Positions 33,096-42,108 of a DNA stretch of 64,000 nt are shown here, in pieces (position 1 is the stretch's first letter; each line of letters begins with the position of its first letter). This stretch comes from Histomonas meleagridis (lineage: Eukaryota; Parabasalia; Tritrichomonadida; Dientamoebidae): contig WSYJ01000151.1 of the NCBI GenBank assembly GCA_020186115.1, positions 124,001-188,000 on the forward strand, read 5' to 3'. Made by a program: the position numbers and the translations under genes. Below the pieces are notes generated by a model, which was not told the origin of the DNA, did no database searches, and saw only the letters and a list, made by a program, of their open reading frames with translations.

Positions 33096-34577
33096 TCCAA
33101 TGCAATTAATAACACTGGAAAAAATTTTAATGGACATGTGACATGAATTTTTATATAAAATTATAATAAATAAAAACATAGAATGAACTTCATGATGAAA
33201 TCCATTCACATCTTGAATTTTATTTGGAATACTTAAATTTGAATTAGGTTAATAGGTAATATATGCCCCAATGTGCATTCACATATCGAAAATAACTTAT
33301 ATACGACAATTACATGAATATGCCATCAGTATGTTTGAATTTTTTTGAGTTTATTAATATTTTCGATAGGTTTGAAAAGAATTTAATATCAAGATTTTAT
33401 ATAATTAAATAAAATATATGATATTTCATCATTGCCCAAATAATTTCTGAATTTTTAATTTCTTAATAGATTAAGATATTATTCTTAGTTTTTTATTAAT
33501 CAAAGATGCAACTATGTATTTATATATTATATATCCATAATATCAAGATCGTAGGATGATCGCTATATACGATGGGTGGAAATCGCAAGTCGAGTTTAAT
33601 ACTATAGTATTAATAATGTCACTTTTCACTTTTTAACTTTTATATATTATGATTACACAGTTATTATTTATTTACATTTATATATAGTAATGAATTTCAA
33701 ACAAATGATAACAAAACAACAATTATCATCATATCGTATGTGTTATCGTTGTTGTTATTATTATAATTTCATTACTAATTATATATAATATTGATTCGAA
33801 TTAAAAATAAAAAAGAAGATGAAATTGGTGAAAATGAAATTTCAAAGCAACAAATTGATGATATCCAAACTCCAAACACATTCACAACAGGAATATCTAT
33901 ATCAAACATTGAAGAAGATCCTTTTGCAGATGACTTCAAAGAAGATAAATTCATTGAGCAAATGTAATTAAGATAAATATATAATAAAATATAGTATATT
34001 CTATTATTAGTGATTACTTGTAAGAAAGAATTTGAAATTAATTTTCTTTTATTTTTTAATAATATTTTTAGTTACTATCAATTAAAAACAATCAGGTTCA
34101 AATGCCTTCTAAAATTTGTTTCAAATTTTTTAATATCAACTAATTTTTTTAAACAGCTATTACTACGGACACTCCAGTTCCCTTGGTTCCAGACTTCATT
34201 CTATTCATGCCTGTCGAAATTTTTTTGAAAAATTCTATATTTATTTTTCGATTACCCCAGTATCATCATGCATTATTGTATTTGTACTATAGATAAATCT
34301 ATGTTAAAGAAATATGAAATTTTTACATATGTTGAATAATTTTTACATAGAACGATTAAATTATATCTACATGGTGTTATTTTTTGAGTTGACTTTTTGT
34401 GTACAATAATAACTTTTTGTAAGTAATTCAAATACTTGAAATCAAAAAATAAAAATATCTCGAAAATAAACAAATGAATTCAAATAAAGACATGTGATTT
34501 TGTGTTTACTCTCTATGTTTATTAATATTTTCGATTTATATAAAAATCCCATTGTGGAATAAATTAAAAATTCTCAC
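33096..34577. other. Long intergenic stretch with relics
   Basis: It contains an 18-bp perfect palindrome (TTAATACTATAGTATTAA, 33596-33613). Directly before that is a GC-richer patch (33547-33592, GATCGTAGGATGATCGC, then GATGGGTGGAAATCGC) and, further on, a surface-protein tail relic (33740-33967). GC-rich TACGGACACTCCAGTTCCC near 34163 is unexplained. No complete gene is visible. Confidence 0.4.
33740..33967 (+). pseudogene. Relic of a surface protein C-terminus (membrane helix and acidic tail)
   Basis: One frame gives a hydrophobic helix (IVCVIVVVIIIISLLIIYN). A shift of frame is then needed to reach IRIKNKKEDEIGENEISKQQ followed by SNIEEDPFADDFKEDKFIEQ and a stop at 33965-33967. Helix, basic stop-transfer and short acidic tail are the usual end of trichomonad single-pass surface proteins (BspA or Pmp-like). 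The ectodomain is missing, so this is a truncated remnant. Confidence 0.45.
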
Positions 34578-34590
34578 AAAAAGTGACACG
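34578..34590 (+). promoter_or_regulatory. Extended initiator-like motif before PRP5
   Basis: AAAAAGTGACACG lies about 40 bp before the ATG at 34631. Confidence 0.35.
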
Positions 34591-34630
34591 ATTGTGGATA
34601 TTGCCGATCAAACCTCCAGCCAACTATCTT

Positions 34631-36607
34631 ATGGCTGATGATCCACTTGATAGTTTCTTCGAAGAAGCATTAAAGGAAGAACAAAAATCATCAATTACTT
34701 CAATACCGAAAAGTAGTAGTGATGAAGAACTCAAAATAGAAGATGATCCAGTTGCCGCACTTTTTAATCCCCAACCACAAATTGATGAAAAAAAACCTGT
34801 TATTACACCACATCTTGAAGAACAACTTATACCACTTCATAAAAACATTTATATTCCATCCAAAGAAATTGAATCACTTACACCTGATGAAGTTGATGAT
34901 CTTCGACTTAAAATCGGTAACGTTACAGTTCATGGTCTAAACGTACCAGCCCCCATAGAGAAATGGACTCAATGTGGATTACCTTCCAACATTATGACAC
35001 TTTTACACAATAATCAATTTCGTTGTCCTACAGCAATTCAATGTCAAGCAATTCCATGTATTCTATCAGGTCGTGATGTCATTGGTTGTGCAGTTACAGG
35101 TAGTGGGAAAACATTAGCATTTGTTCTTCCATGTGTTCAACATATTCTTGCACAAGAACCTTTACGACCGAACGAAGCTATTGCAGTGTTTTTATCGCCA
35201 ACACGTGAGCTAGCGATTCAAACACATCTTGAAGCTTCACGGTATCTCAAGCTTTTAGGCTTGTGTTCAGTCTGCCTTGTTGGCGGCAATGACGTTGAAC
35301 ATCAAATTAAATCATTGAAAAACGGGGCACACCTTATTGTGGGCACCCCCGGGCGGTTTATTGATTTGATGTCAAGTAATAAGACGTTTAATTTAAGTCG
35401 AGTTGGATATTTTGTAATTGATGAAGCAGATCGAATGTTTGACTTAGGTTTTGAGCCACAAGTCTTACGTATAGCATCACAATTACGTACTGATAGACAG
35501 TCGTTAATGTTTTCTGCAACATTTCCACATGTAGTTGAAAGATGTGCACGAAAATTATTAACAAATCCAATCGAAATTGTGGTTGGTATACGTAATACAG
35601 TTTCCAAAGATGTTGAGCAAAACATAGAAATAATTACAAATCCTGAAACTAAGTTTACTCGATTATTAAAACTTTTAGGGGAATATGAAGATAAAGGACA
35701 AGCATTAATCTTTACGAACACGCAAGAAAAAGCAGAAGAAGTCTTTGGGAAGTTAATTCAACGAGGTTATAAGGCATGTTTATTACATGCAGGAATGGAT
35801 CAAACAGATCGTGCAAGTATCATACATGACTTTAGGCAACAAAGGTTTAATATTATGGTACTTACGAGTGTAGGAAGTCGAGGATTAGATATCATGTCGA
35901 TAGTTTTAGTGATAAATTATGATGCGCCTAATCACGAAGCTGATTATGTACATCGGTTAGGCAGAACTGGTAGAGCTGGTAACAAAGGATATGCGTATAC
36001 ATTTATTGAGAAATCTGAGAAATTAAATGCAATTGAAATTGCATCAGCTATGAAAAGAAGTAAAGCTGAAATACCTAAAGAATTAGAAGCGCTGATTAAG
36101 TCATCGCAAAATGGTAATAACTCGATAAGTGGCGCACCTAAAAGAAAACTTGGATTCGGTGGCCACGGATTCAGATTTGACAAAAACGAAACTATGACAT
36201 TCAAAGAGCAGAGGAAGCAGCAAATTGACAACGATGACGAAATTGACGATGACGACGATGAAGGTGGTGATGACTTTGATGAGATGGAAGAAAACATCTT
36301 AAAGAAGAAAGACGGGAAATTCGTTGCTGAGTTTTGTATTAATGACTTCTCAGTGTCGATTCGACAAGCATTGACCAAAAAAGAAACAATTGAAAATGTA
36401 ATGGACGAAACAGGAACAACTATAATACAAAGAGGAATGTTTTGTCAGCCTGGCTCGAAGCCACCAACGGGTGAAAGAAAATTATATTTGTTGATTGAGG
36501 GTATGACACAATTTGCAGTCCAAGCTGCTCTACAACAGTTGAAAGATGTCGCTGAAGGAACAGACGCATCACGAAAAGCTCCTAATATGAAATATAAAAT
36601 AAATTGA
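34631..36607 (+). CDS. PRP5: DEAD-box helicase, Prp5/DDX46-like
   Basis: The 658-residue product starts MADDPLDSFF. After an acidic N-terminus come the Q motif (FRCPTAIQCQAIP), AVTGSGKT, PTRELA, TPGRFIDL, DEAD, SATFP, SVGSRGLDI and HRLGRTGRAG. The C-terminal part (about 570-645) with FCINDFSVSIRQALTKKE, TIIQRGMFCQPGSKPPTGER and LYLLIEG is the diagnostic KH-like tail of DDX46/Prp5. It distinguishes it from DDX42 and DDX5. Prp5 remodels U2 snRNP and proofreads the branch site in pre-spliceosome assembly. An Asp/Glu-rich linker (about 535-560) lies between. A well conserved splicing ATPase means splicing operates here, which matters for the ankyrin spacers. Confidence 0.9.
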   Translation: MADDPLDSFFEEALKEEQKSSITSIPKSSSDEELKIEDDPVAALFNPQPQIDEKKPVITPHLEEQLIPLHKNIYIPSKEIESLTPDEVDDLRLKIGNVTVHGLNVPAPIEKWTQCGLPSNIMTLLHNNQFRCPTAIQCQAIPCILSGRDVIGCAVTGSGKTLAFVLPCVQHILAQEPLRPNEAIAVFLSPTRELAIQTHLEASRYLKLLGLCSVCLVGGNDVEHQIKSLKNGAHLIVGTPGRFIDLMSSNKTFNLSRVGYFVIDEADRMFDLGFEPQVLRIASQLRTDRQSLMFSATFPHVVERCARKLLTNPIEIVVGIRNTVSKDVEQNIEIITNPETKFTRLLKLLGEYEDKGQALIFTNTQEKAEEVFGKLIQRGYKACLLHAGMDQTDRASIIHDFRQQRFNIMVLTSVGSRGLDIMSIVLVINYDAPNHEADYVHRLGRTGRAGNKGYAYTFIEKSEKLNAIEIASAMKRSKAEIPKELEALIKSSQNGNNSISGAPKRKLGFGGHGFRFDKNETMTFKEQRKQQIDNDDEIDDDDDEGGDDFDEMEENILKKKDGKFVAEFCINDFSVSIRQALTKKETIENVMDETGTTIIQRGMFCQPGSKPPTGERKLYLLIEGMTQFAVQAALQQLKDVAEGTDASRKAPNMKYKIN

Positions 36608-36762
36608 TTTGAATAAAATGTACGGATTTATAAACCTTTTTGCAAAATTAAAATAAGTGAAACAGTGAGAAACAGTTTGGCCCTCCAAAAATTTGTGCTT
36701 AAGAACATTTTTACAAGGAAAATTCTTGTTTCTTCTTTATAAAGAATTGTTTTTCATATCAC

Positions 36763-37311
36763 ATGTCGTCCGCAATGAGTTTGTTTCTTAGGTTTTTAGG
36801 CTTGAAGCACAATCCATCAAAGAATTATCCTGTGCCATTCATAACCACTATGATAGGAATGTCTGATGGAAGCTATGCAGGGGAAACCTTTGAAACAAAT
36901 TCAATTCCACCTATTTGGAAAGATCAAGTATTCTCGATCCAAAAACCCGACCCTACAGCTTCTCTTCAAATTTTAATAAAAAGCTCAAGCATACTTATGT
37001 CGAAGGAAATTATTGGAAGATGTGAAATCAGAATAGAATCATTTCCTGTAGACCAACTTGTGCTGGAATGGGTTCCAATTATTCCAGTCCGTGAAGGAAT
37101 ACCAAAAATGTTTATTTTATTGATGGCACATTTCGTAAATGAAATTCCTCCATTCAAAGCACAACCTGGCGCCCTTTGTACACAAACAGAAACAATACCA
37201 TTTGATCCAAAGGACAATTTTTATTTGCCTGATGAAATGGTCCCAAAAGATCTAAATTCAGAACAACAAAATGGGAGTGTTTTGAGCGAAATTCTCGAAA
37301 AACTTTCATGA
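36763..37311 (+). CDS. Small C2-domain-like protein
   Basis: The 182-residue product starts MSSAMSLFLRFLGL just after TCATATCAC, an initiator-like string. Residues about 20-110 have the strand pattern of a C2 domain: YAGETFETNSIPPIWKDQVF (target modification then PxW), LQILIKSSSILMSKEIIGRC and IRIESFP. The usual Asp cluster for calcium is not evident, so calcium-independent membrane or protein binding is more likely. The C-terminal 60 residues are unstructured. Function unknown; C2 assignment is moderate. Confidence 0.5.
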   Translation: MSSAMSLFLRFLGLKHNPSKNYPVPFITTMIGMSDGSYAGETFETNSIPPIWKDQVFSIQKPDPTASLQILIKSSSILMSKEIIGRCEIRIESFPVDQLVLEWVPIIPVREGIPKMFILLMAHFVNEIPPFKAQPGALCTQTETIPFDPKDNFYLPDEMVPKDLNSEQQNGSVLSEILEKLS

Positions 37312-37693
37312 GAGTTTTGAGTATTTACATTTTACATTTTTTAGATTATAATGTACTAAATATTTATAAAATTCGTTAATAAAATTATTAATAGACTTTT
37401 CATATTTCAATTTTTTCGTTGTCTTTATGTGTTAAGCAATAGCACTCTGATTTAGCTATGATCTGTAAATATTCTAGCTGATTTTCATTTTTCTGAAAAT
37501 TCTGGTCATATATGATTACTCTAAGATATCTTAAATGGAAACCATAAACCCAATTTATTATATCCTAAAATCTCGCCAAAAAAAAAAAAAAAAAAAACAG
37601 AGAGTGAACGTTTGTTTCGCTGATTGTTTTAGTTTCGCTTTGATAAAAAAAAGCGTTTAAATTAACGTGCTTCTATAAACGTTTTCCAGTTGA
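37312..37693. other. Intergenic, no gene seen
   Basis: AT-rich with an A19 run (37578-37596). AACGTTTTCC just before the chromo-shadow gene repeats a pattern also found before the TBC gene at 41721. Confidence 0.4.
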
Positions 37694-38077
37694 ATGAGTA
37701 AAGAAGCATCTCATTCATTTGATGATAATTCATATGAAGAAAAAGATACAGATAGCGAAACACAAAAACAAGAAACAGGATTTATATCAAAAAGATCAAG
37801 GCAAAAAGAAAATTCTCAAGAAAAACCATATTTTCCAAATTCAGAAAGTCTTGAGCAAATAGATGGAAGAAAAAATAAAAATAGGCCAATTATGAAAATT
37901 CATGGAGTAAGTTATGATGCTAATGGGAATTTATTATTTGCTGTGACACGTGCCAAAAGTAAATCATTTCAATATATCACGCACAAAAAAATGAAAGAAG
38001 AATATCCCATGTTTCTTATTGGTTTTTATCAACGCTGCGCTCGAATTTCGATGGAAAAAGATCAAAATAAAAAATAA
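37694..38077 (+). CDS. Chromo-shadow-domain protein (HP1-related, no chromodomain)
   Basis: The 127-residue product has a Ser/Glu/Lys-rich N-terminal 60 residues. A C-terminal domain follows: IMKIHGVSYDANGNLLFAVT, then ITHKKMKEEYPMFLIGFYQR. This follows the HP1 chromo-shadow pattern (I.G.....GEL.F......+.....+..+..CP..VI.FYE.RL). HP1 uses that domain to dimerise and bind PxVxL partners on heterochromatin. No chromodomain precedes it, so the protein might act as a dimerisation partner or adaptor. Short distance to both neighbours. Moderately sure of the fold. Confidence 0.58.
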   Translation: MSKEASHSFDDNSYEEKDTDSETQKQETGFISKRSRQKENSQEKPYFPNSESLEQIDGRKNKNRPIMKIHGVSYDANGNLLFAVTRAKSKSFQYITHKKMKEEYPMFLIGFYQRCARISMEKDQNKK

Positions 38078-38188
38078 AAATAAAAATTAAAAAATCTTTT
38101 TCATTTTTAAACGGCTTCTCCAGCCAAGTATAAACGGTTTATATTCAATCATTTTTCAGATGCTTTTGATCGTTATTTGGATGTCTAA

Positions 38189-38947
38189 ATGCATCTTTCT
38201 GATATTTTAAGCAGTAAAAATGATATGGTTAATATATTTAAACGCGACATCATCTTCACCAAGCGGATTTTCACAATTGATGATGATTTCAAATTATTAG
38301 ATAAAAATTATCATGATTCATTTTTAAAAGAGTTTGAATATGATTTCTTTAACCATGCAATCGGGTCTGAATGTGATTACCGTTTTTTCATTCGGTTAAT
38401 TTTATACGATGTGTTTTCGAACTTTTTCCGTCACAAAAGGAAGATATCATCTGTTACTTAAAAGGAAATAACAATGAAAGAATAAGTTTTTGCTTAGATT
38501 TAGAAAAACGAAAATTAAACAATACTGAAGAAATATTTTCATTTCTTCAACATGATGATGTTGATTGTTTAATTTTATACTTAGAAAAAAATTCAACAGT
38601 TGACATTCATAAAAAACAAAATTTAATATACGGAACTTTTTATCATTTTTTATTATCTAGAAGACAAATTTCATTTTTTTTTTTTTGGTTCAATATAATG
38701 TTTTAAATATTTGATTTCAAACAATTGCCAAGTAACAAAAGAAACATGTCAATTGGCAATTGTTTGAAATTATTTCTCTTTTGCAACAAAAAATTATACA
38801 TTTGAGGAATGCTTAGAAACAAGTATTAAATATCATAGATATGAACTTACTGATTGGATTTTATCTAATTATGAATGTGATTTGCCTCTTCTTTATCATT
38901 GTATAGAAGGGTATCATTTACGAATATTATTATTATTTTGTTTTTGA
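38189..38947 (+). pseudogene. Broken DUF3447/ankyrin-type gene
   Basis: The N-terminus (MHLSDILSSKNDMVNIF, through FNHAIGSECDYRFFIRLI) runs to a frameshift near 38430. The frame then resumes as PSQKEDIICYLKGNNNERIS through LNNTEEIFSFLQHDDVDCLI, the usual start of trichomonad DUF3447 proteins. It is interrupted again by a T-run (about 38670-38685) and a perfect 18-bp hairpin (38714-38770). A third part, FEECLETSIKYHRYELTDWI to LRILLLFCF, ends at 38947. With at least two shifts and an insertion it looks like a true pseudogene. Confidence 0.68.
38714..38770. repeat. Perfect 18-bp inverted repeat inside the DUF3447 pseudogene
   Basis: ATTTCAAACAATTGCCAA (38714-38731) and its exact reverse complement (38753-38770) are separated by 21 nt. 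The arms contain their own palindrome CAATTG. It may be the remains of a small inverted-repeat element. Confidence 0.85.
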
Positions 38948-39283
38948 GATATTTCCATTTTGAATGCAGCTTAATTCTTTTGACATTAAATTAACGTTAA
39001 TCTACAGAAAAAAATCTATCGTCCAGTAGCAACGGTTATATTTACGATAGGTAAATTGGAATATTTTGCAAATGCAATTCGATTTTTTCAGTGGTATTTG
39101 ATCTTATAATATTTCGACATATTCACTTTTTGAATGATTACTTTTTCAGAAAGTCTAACAGAATAAATCATTGAATATATGTCAGGAATTTCGGGAAACG
39201 GTTTTGACAAAAATTTCTGACATAAATTGAACAGGATTTGCCATATTCGATATTTTGATAGGAATGAATTTGATTCAGTTCAC
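38948..39283. other. Upstream region of the Myb gene
   Basis: No coding sequence. It contains paired TATCGTC (39017-39023) and ACGATA (39044-39049) sites with AACGGTTA between them, and GAAACGGTTTTGAC further down near 39196. Confidence 0.5.
39016..39050 (+). promoter_or_regulatory. Paired Myb-recognition-like elements
   Basis: CTATCGT and ACGATAG form an inverted pair with AACGGTTA between them. They resemble the MRE-2f (TATCGTC) and MRE TAACGATA elements known from the Trichomonas vaginalis ap65-1 promoter. Placed about 235-270 bp before a Myb gene, they suggest autoregulation (inference). Confidence 0.4.
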
Positions 39284-39856
39284 ATGGAAAGAAGCAACTT
39301 AAGAGTAAGAGCGTTTAATGGTTTATCAGAGCATTGGAGAAAAGTTCTTAAACCAGAAATAAAAAAGGGATCATGGACAAAAGATGATGATGATAAATTA
39401 AGAAATCATGTTCATGAAAACGGGGAAAAAAATTGGTGCGTGATTGGGAGCATTTTAGGTCGGACAGGAAAACAGTGCCGTGAAAGATGGGTTTCATGCC
39501 TTCAACCGAATATAAAAAGCTATCCATGGACACTGGAAGAAGATGAACTACTAATGAAACTCGTTAGAGAAATGGGTAGAAAATGGGTCCAAATCGGAAA
39601 GTTTTTCCCTCATCGTTCTGTTAACGATATTAAAAATCGATGGTACTCAAATTTGAAGAAGAAAAACGAAAAGGAACTAGACACTAATTTAAGTATGTTT
39701 GATATTTCAGGTATAGTTGTTGAATTGGACTCTGCGACGAAATACGTTACCGAGTTTTCTTGTTCAGATTTTGATCAATCCAATGAAGACTTTTGCTCTA
39801 CAAGTGATCAAGTTCTCTTCCTTGGCTCTCCAGATGAAGATTTCGAACATCCATGA
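39284..39856 (+). CDS. R2R3-type Myb DNA-binding protein
   Basis: The 190-residue product starts MERSNLRVRAF, the first ATG in frame, shortly after TTCAC. Two Myb repeats are clear: R2 about 28-78 (KGSWTKDDDDKL, NWCVIGSILGRTGKQCRERW) and R3 about 80-128 (YPWTLEEDELLMKL, KWVQIGKFFPHRSVNDIKNR). Both have the regularly spaced Trp/aromatic residues. The C-terminal 60 residues are acidic and Ser-rich and might activate transcription. Trichomonads have a large Myb family that controls adhesion and iron-responsive genes. The nearby Myb-type sites make it a candidate for self-regulation. Confidence 0.9.
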   Translation: MERSNLRVRAFNGLSEHWRKVLKPEIKKGSWTKDDDDKLRNHVHENGEKNWCVIGSILGRTGKQCRERWVSCLQPNIKSYPWTLEEDELLMKLVREMGRKWVQIGKFFPHRSVNDIKNRWYSNLKKKNEKELDTNLSMFDISGIVVELDSATKYVTEFSCSDFDQSNEDFCSTSDQVLFLGSPDEDFEHP

Positions 39857-39926
39857 AAATTCACCTTTTCTTGCTTTTGGGTAAATTTGATTTGACTATG
39901 TCTGTTTGATCATTTATCACAATTTT

Positions 39927-40442
39927 ATGTCGAGCGAAAACGAATTTTCATTAAATACAGATGCCTATCAAATGACAAATTCTGTTACTGTTGTTATTTA
40001 CATACGAAACCACGAAGTTTCAAACTTGGTTTTACATCCAGAAGAAAAGTCTTTAACAATTGAATTAGATGTAGATGGAAAAAAACAAATTAAAGCATGG
40101 GCATTCTTTGACAAAGTTTTACCAGATTCTGCTAAAGTTGATCAAGGAAGAATTAAAATTGAAATAACATTAACAAAAGAAAAACCACAACAATGGAAAA
40201 ATGCATTAGCAGATGAACAAGTAACAAAGCCATTATACGAAAGGTGGAAGACTGTAAAGTTTGAAGAAGAAGAAGAAAAAGGTGAAGGATTTGAACATTT
40301 TATTCAAAAGATGTATAAAGATGCTTCAGATGACACAAAACGCGCACTCATGAAGAGCTACATTGAATCTAAGGGTACTGTTTTATCTGGTGATTGGAAT
40401 GATGTTGGAAGTCGATATGTTGAACCAGTTCCACCAAAATAA
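39927..40442 (+). CDS. SGT1: SGT1-like cochaperone (CS and SGS domains, no TPR)
   Basis: The 171-residue product starts MSSENEFSLN, right after ATCATTTATCAC (initiator-like TCATTT). Residues about 15-95 are a CS (p23-like) domain: VTVVIYIRNHEVSNLVLHPE, LTIELDVDG, GRIKIEITLTKEKPQQW. Residues about 105-170 form an SGS domain: DDTKRALMKSYIESKGTVLS, then DWNDVGSRYVEPVPP, matching the ...KRA..KS+.ESGGTVLS.NW.DVG motif. SGT1 links Hsp90 to SCF ligases and kinetochore assembly. The N-terminal TPR domain is missing, as in some other protists. Its stop lies 7 bp from the stop of the convergent TBC gene. Confidence 0.88.
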   Translation: MSSENEFSLNTDAYQMTNSVTVVIYIRNHEVSNLVLHPEEKSLTIELDVDGKKQIKAWAFFDKVLPDSAKVDQGRIKIEITLTKEKPQQWKNALADEQVTKPLYERWKTVKFEEEEEKGEGFEHFIQKMYKDASDDTKRALMKSYIESKGTVLSGDWNDVGSRYVEPVPPK

Positions 40443-40449
40443 ACAATTT

Positions 40450-41721
40450 TCAATTTTTCTCCAGGAACGAATGAATTTTTTGTGTTTTCTCGAAAACTAT
40501 TTGTGGATCAATCTCATGTTTGAACTTTTCATATCTTTCTTTAAATTCTTCAGAACAAACAGGGAAAACCGTTAAAAGTTTTGGTGTGATAACGATCAAA
40601 ACCGCTATAATAAACGGTCTGAAAAAATCAATTTTATTTTCGTATGACATTGCTTGATTCCAGAGATTAAATGTATCTTCTGGTGATAAAAACAAGTCAA
40701 CAAACCAATTGCTACAATCGTCTATCAAAAAATCAAGCTCATTAGAGTTTTTATCATAAAGCATATCTTTTAGTTCAGGGAAGGATTTAGCAATTGTTTG
40801 GTAAATTTCCGAAAGCATTGATTTAGTTGATGAAAGCTTTGAAGTTGAATTTTGGGTAAAATTTGCTTTTTCATAAAAACGAGAATATACTTCAAAAACA
40901 TCAGTTTCGCATTTTTCAACATCGAAATCTTGGCCATGCTGTTGTATGTATGCATAAAGCAAAGGGAAAAGGTAATCAATTTGGCCTTCTGTATAAAATG
41001 CACCATCCCAGTTGTAAATAGAATAAGTCAAAAGCACATTAAATGCAATCTTCTGAATTTTTTTTTGATCTTTAAATTGGTTAAAATTTAGTTTACTACT
41101 TCTGTGGACAATGTCAGATTCAATTATTTTTATAAGTGAAATAAGTGGGGTATTCTGCTTAAGCTCAGTGGGGGTCATTGTTTTCCATTGAAGTTTTAAA
41201 GCAGAATATGGTTTTCCTTCATCAGGAATAGACATATCAAATTTATTCTTGAATGAATCAAACGATAACAGACATGTTGGAGGACTATATGGTATAGCAG
41301 AGAGATCATTTTCAATTTTATCCAATGATATTTGTTTTGCATTTCTAAATATAGATTTATGTGAGCCTGGTTTGTGAATTGGGATAAGAGTAAATAAAGA
41401 AAGTTCTCTATCTTTCCTAACAAATTCAACATTTTGGTTAATAATTTCTAAGAATTTTAAAAAATTATGTTGATCTTGAAACGAAAATGTTAATTTTGTC
41501 TTCAATCCATTGCCTTCAAAGGAAATATTTACTGGGTTTTGTTCATCAAAATGAATTTTTTGGAAATCAAGTAATCTAAATTCATTTGAATTTGAAAAAT
41601 TTTTTGTTCCACTTTTTCCTGTAATAGAATATTTAAGGAATAAATTTCCATCTTTCTTTATGAATTTTAGTGTGCCTTCTGTTTTTTCATTTGAAGAAAA
41701 CAGAGTCACATTGAAGCTCAT
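40450..41721 (-). CDS. TBC-domain protein, degenerate RabGAP
   Basis: The 423-residue product has an N-terminal PH-like region (about 1-120) and a TBC-type helical domain (about 180-400). The latter is visible as IIESDIVHRSSKLN, NVLLTYSIYN, TEGQIDYLFPLLYAYI and LFLSPEDTFNLWNQAM. The catalytic fingers are damaged: IxxDxxR appears as IESDIVHR with an extra residue, and YxQG is TEG, so the glutamine is lost. It may bind Rabs without GAP activity. It lies convergent to SGT1. TBC identity is moderate, inferred from register and hydrophobic pattern. Confidence 0.58.
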   Translation of the reverse strand: MSFNVTLFSSNEKTEGTLKFIKKDGNLFLKYSITGKSGTKNFSNSNEFRLLDFQKIHFDEQNPVNISFEGNGLKTKLTFSFQDQHNFLKFLEIINQNVEFVRKDRELSLFTLIPIHKPGSHKSIFRNAKQISLDKIENDLSAIPYSPPTCLLSFDSFKNKFDMSIPDEGKPYSALKLQWKTMTPTELKQNTPLISLIKIIESDIVHRSSKLNFNQFKDQKKIQKIAFNVLLTYSIYNWDGAFYTEGQIDYLFPLLYAYIQQHGQDFDVEKCETDVFEVYSRFYEKANFTQNSTSKLSSTKSMLSEIYQTIAKSFPELKDMLYDKNSNELDFLIDDCSNWFVDLFLSPEDTFNLWNQAMSYENKIDFFRPFIIAVLIVITPKLLTVFPVCSEEFKERYEKFKHEIDPQIVFEKTQKIHSFLEKN

Positions 41722-42108
41722 CGTTTTCTGTTGAAGACGTTTATTAATCTTTTTTTATTGTTACAAACGTTTTCCTGAAAAGTGCTTATTACGAGAAACC
41801 AAACAAACTCATTTAAAAAGTGGTTTTTATTTATTTCTGAATTTTTATGCCCTATTCTGGGCTTAAGATCACGTCCTTTCTGGGCTTAACTCAGCGCCTT
41901 ATTTCCTATTCTATCTAAAAACAAGAAAAATTGATGGGTTAGGTTACTTTAAAGTCAAAAAAATTTCAAATTGAGAACATAAAATAAAACCGCCGCGGTT
42001 TTCGTTGAAAAATTGAAATCGATCAACTCAATTTCCTAACAACATTTATTGTTTTTTGATGGAATAAAAATTCTTTTTTTTTAAGACCTTATTCAATTCA
42101 TAATATCC
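41722..42108. other. Intergenic with a Myb-like dyad
   Basis: It contains CTGGGCTTAA twice (about 41855 and 41880) and the dyad AAAACCGCCGCGGTTTT (41986-42002), a perfect 8-1-8 palindrome holding AACCG/CGGTT half-sites. No gene is visible. Confidence 0.5.

Noticed and set aside
33617-33645. GTCACTTTTCACTTTTTAAC as another initiator
   Set aside because: No gene starts nearby on either strand.
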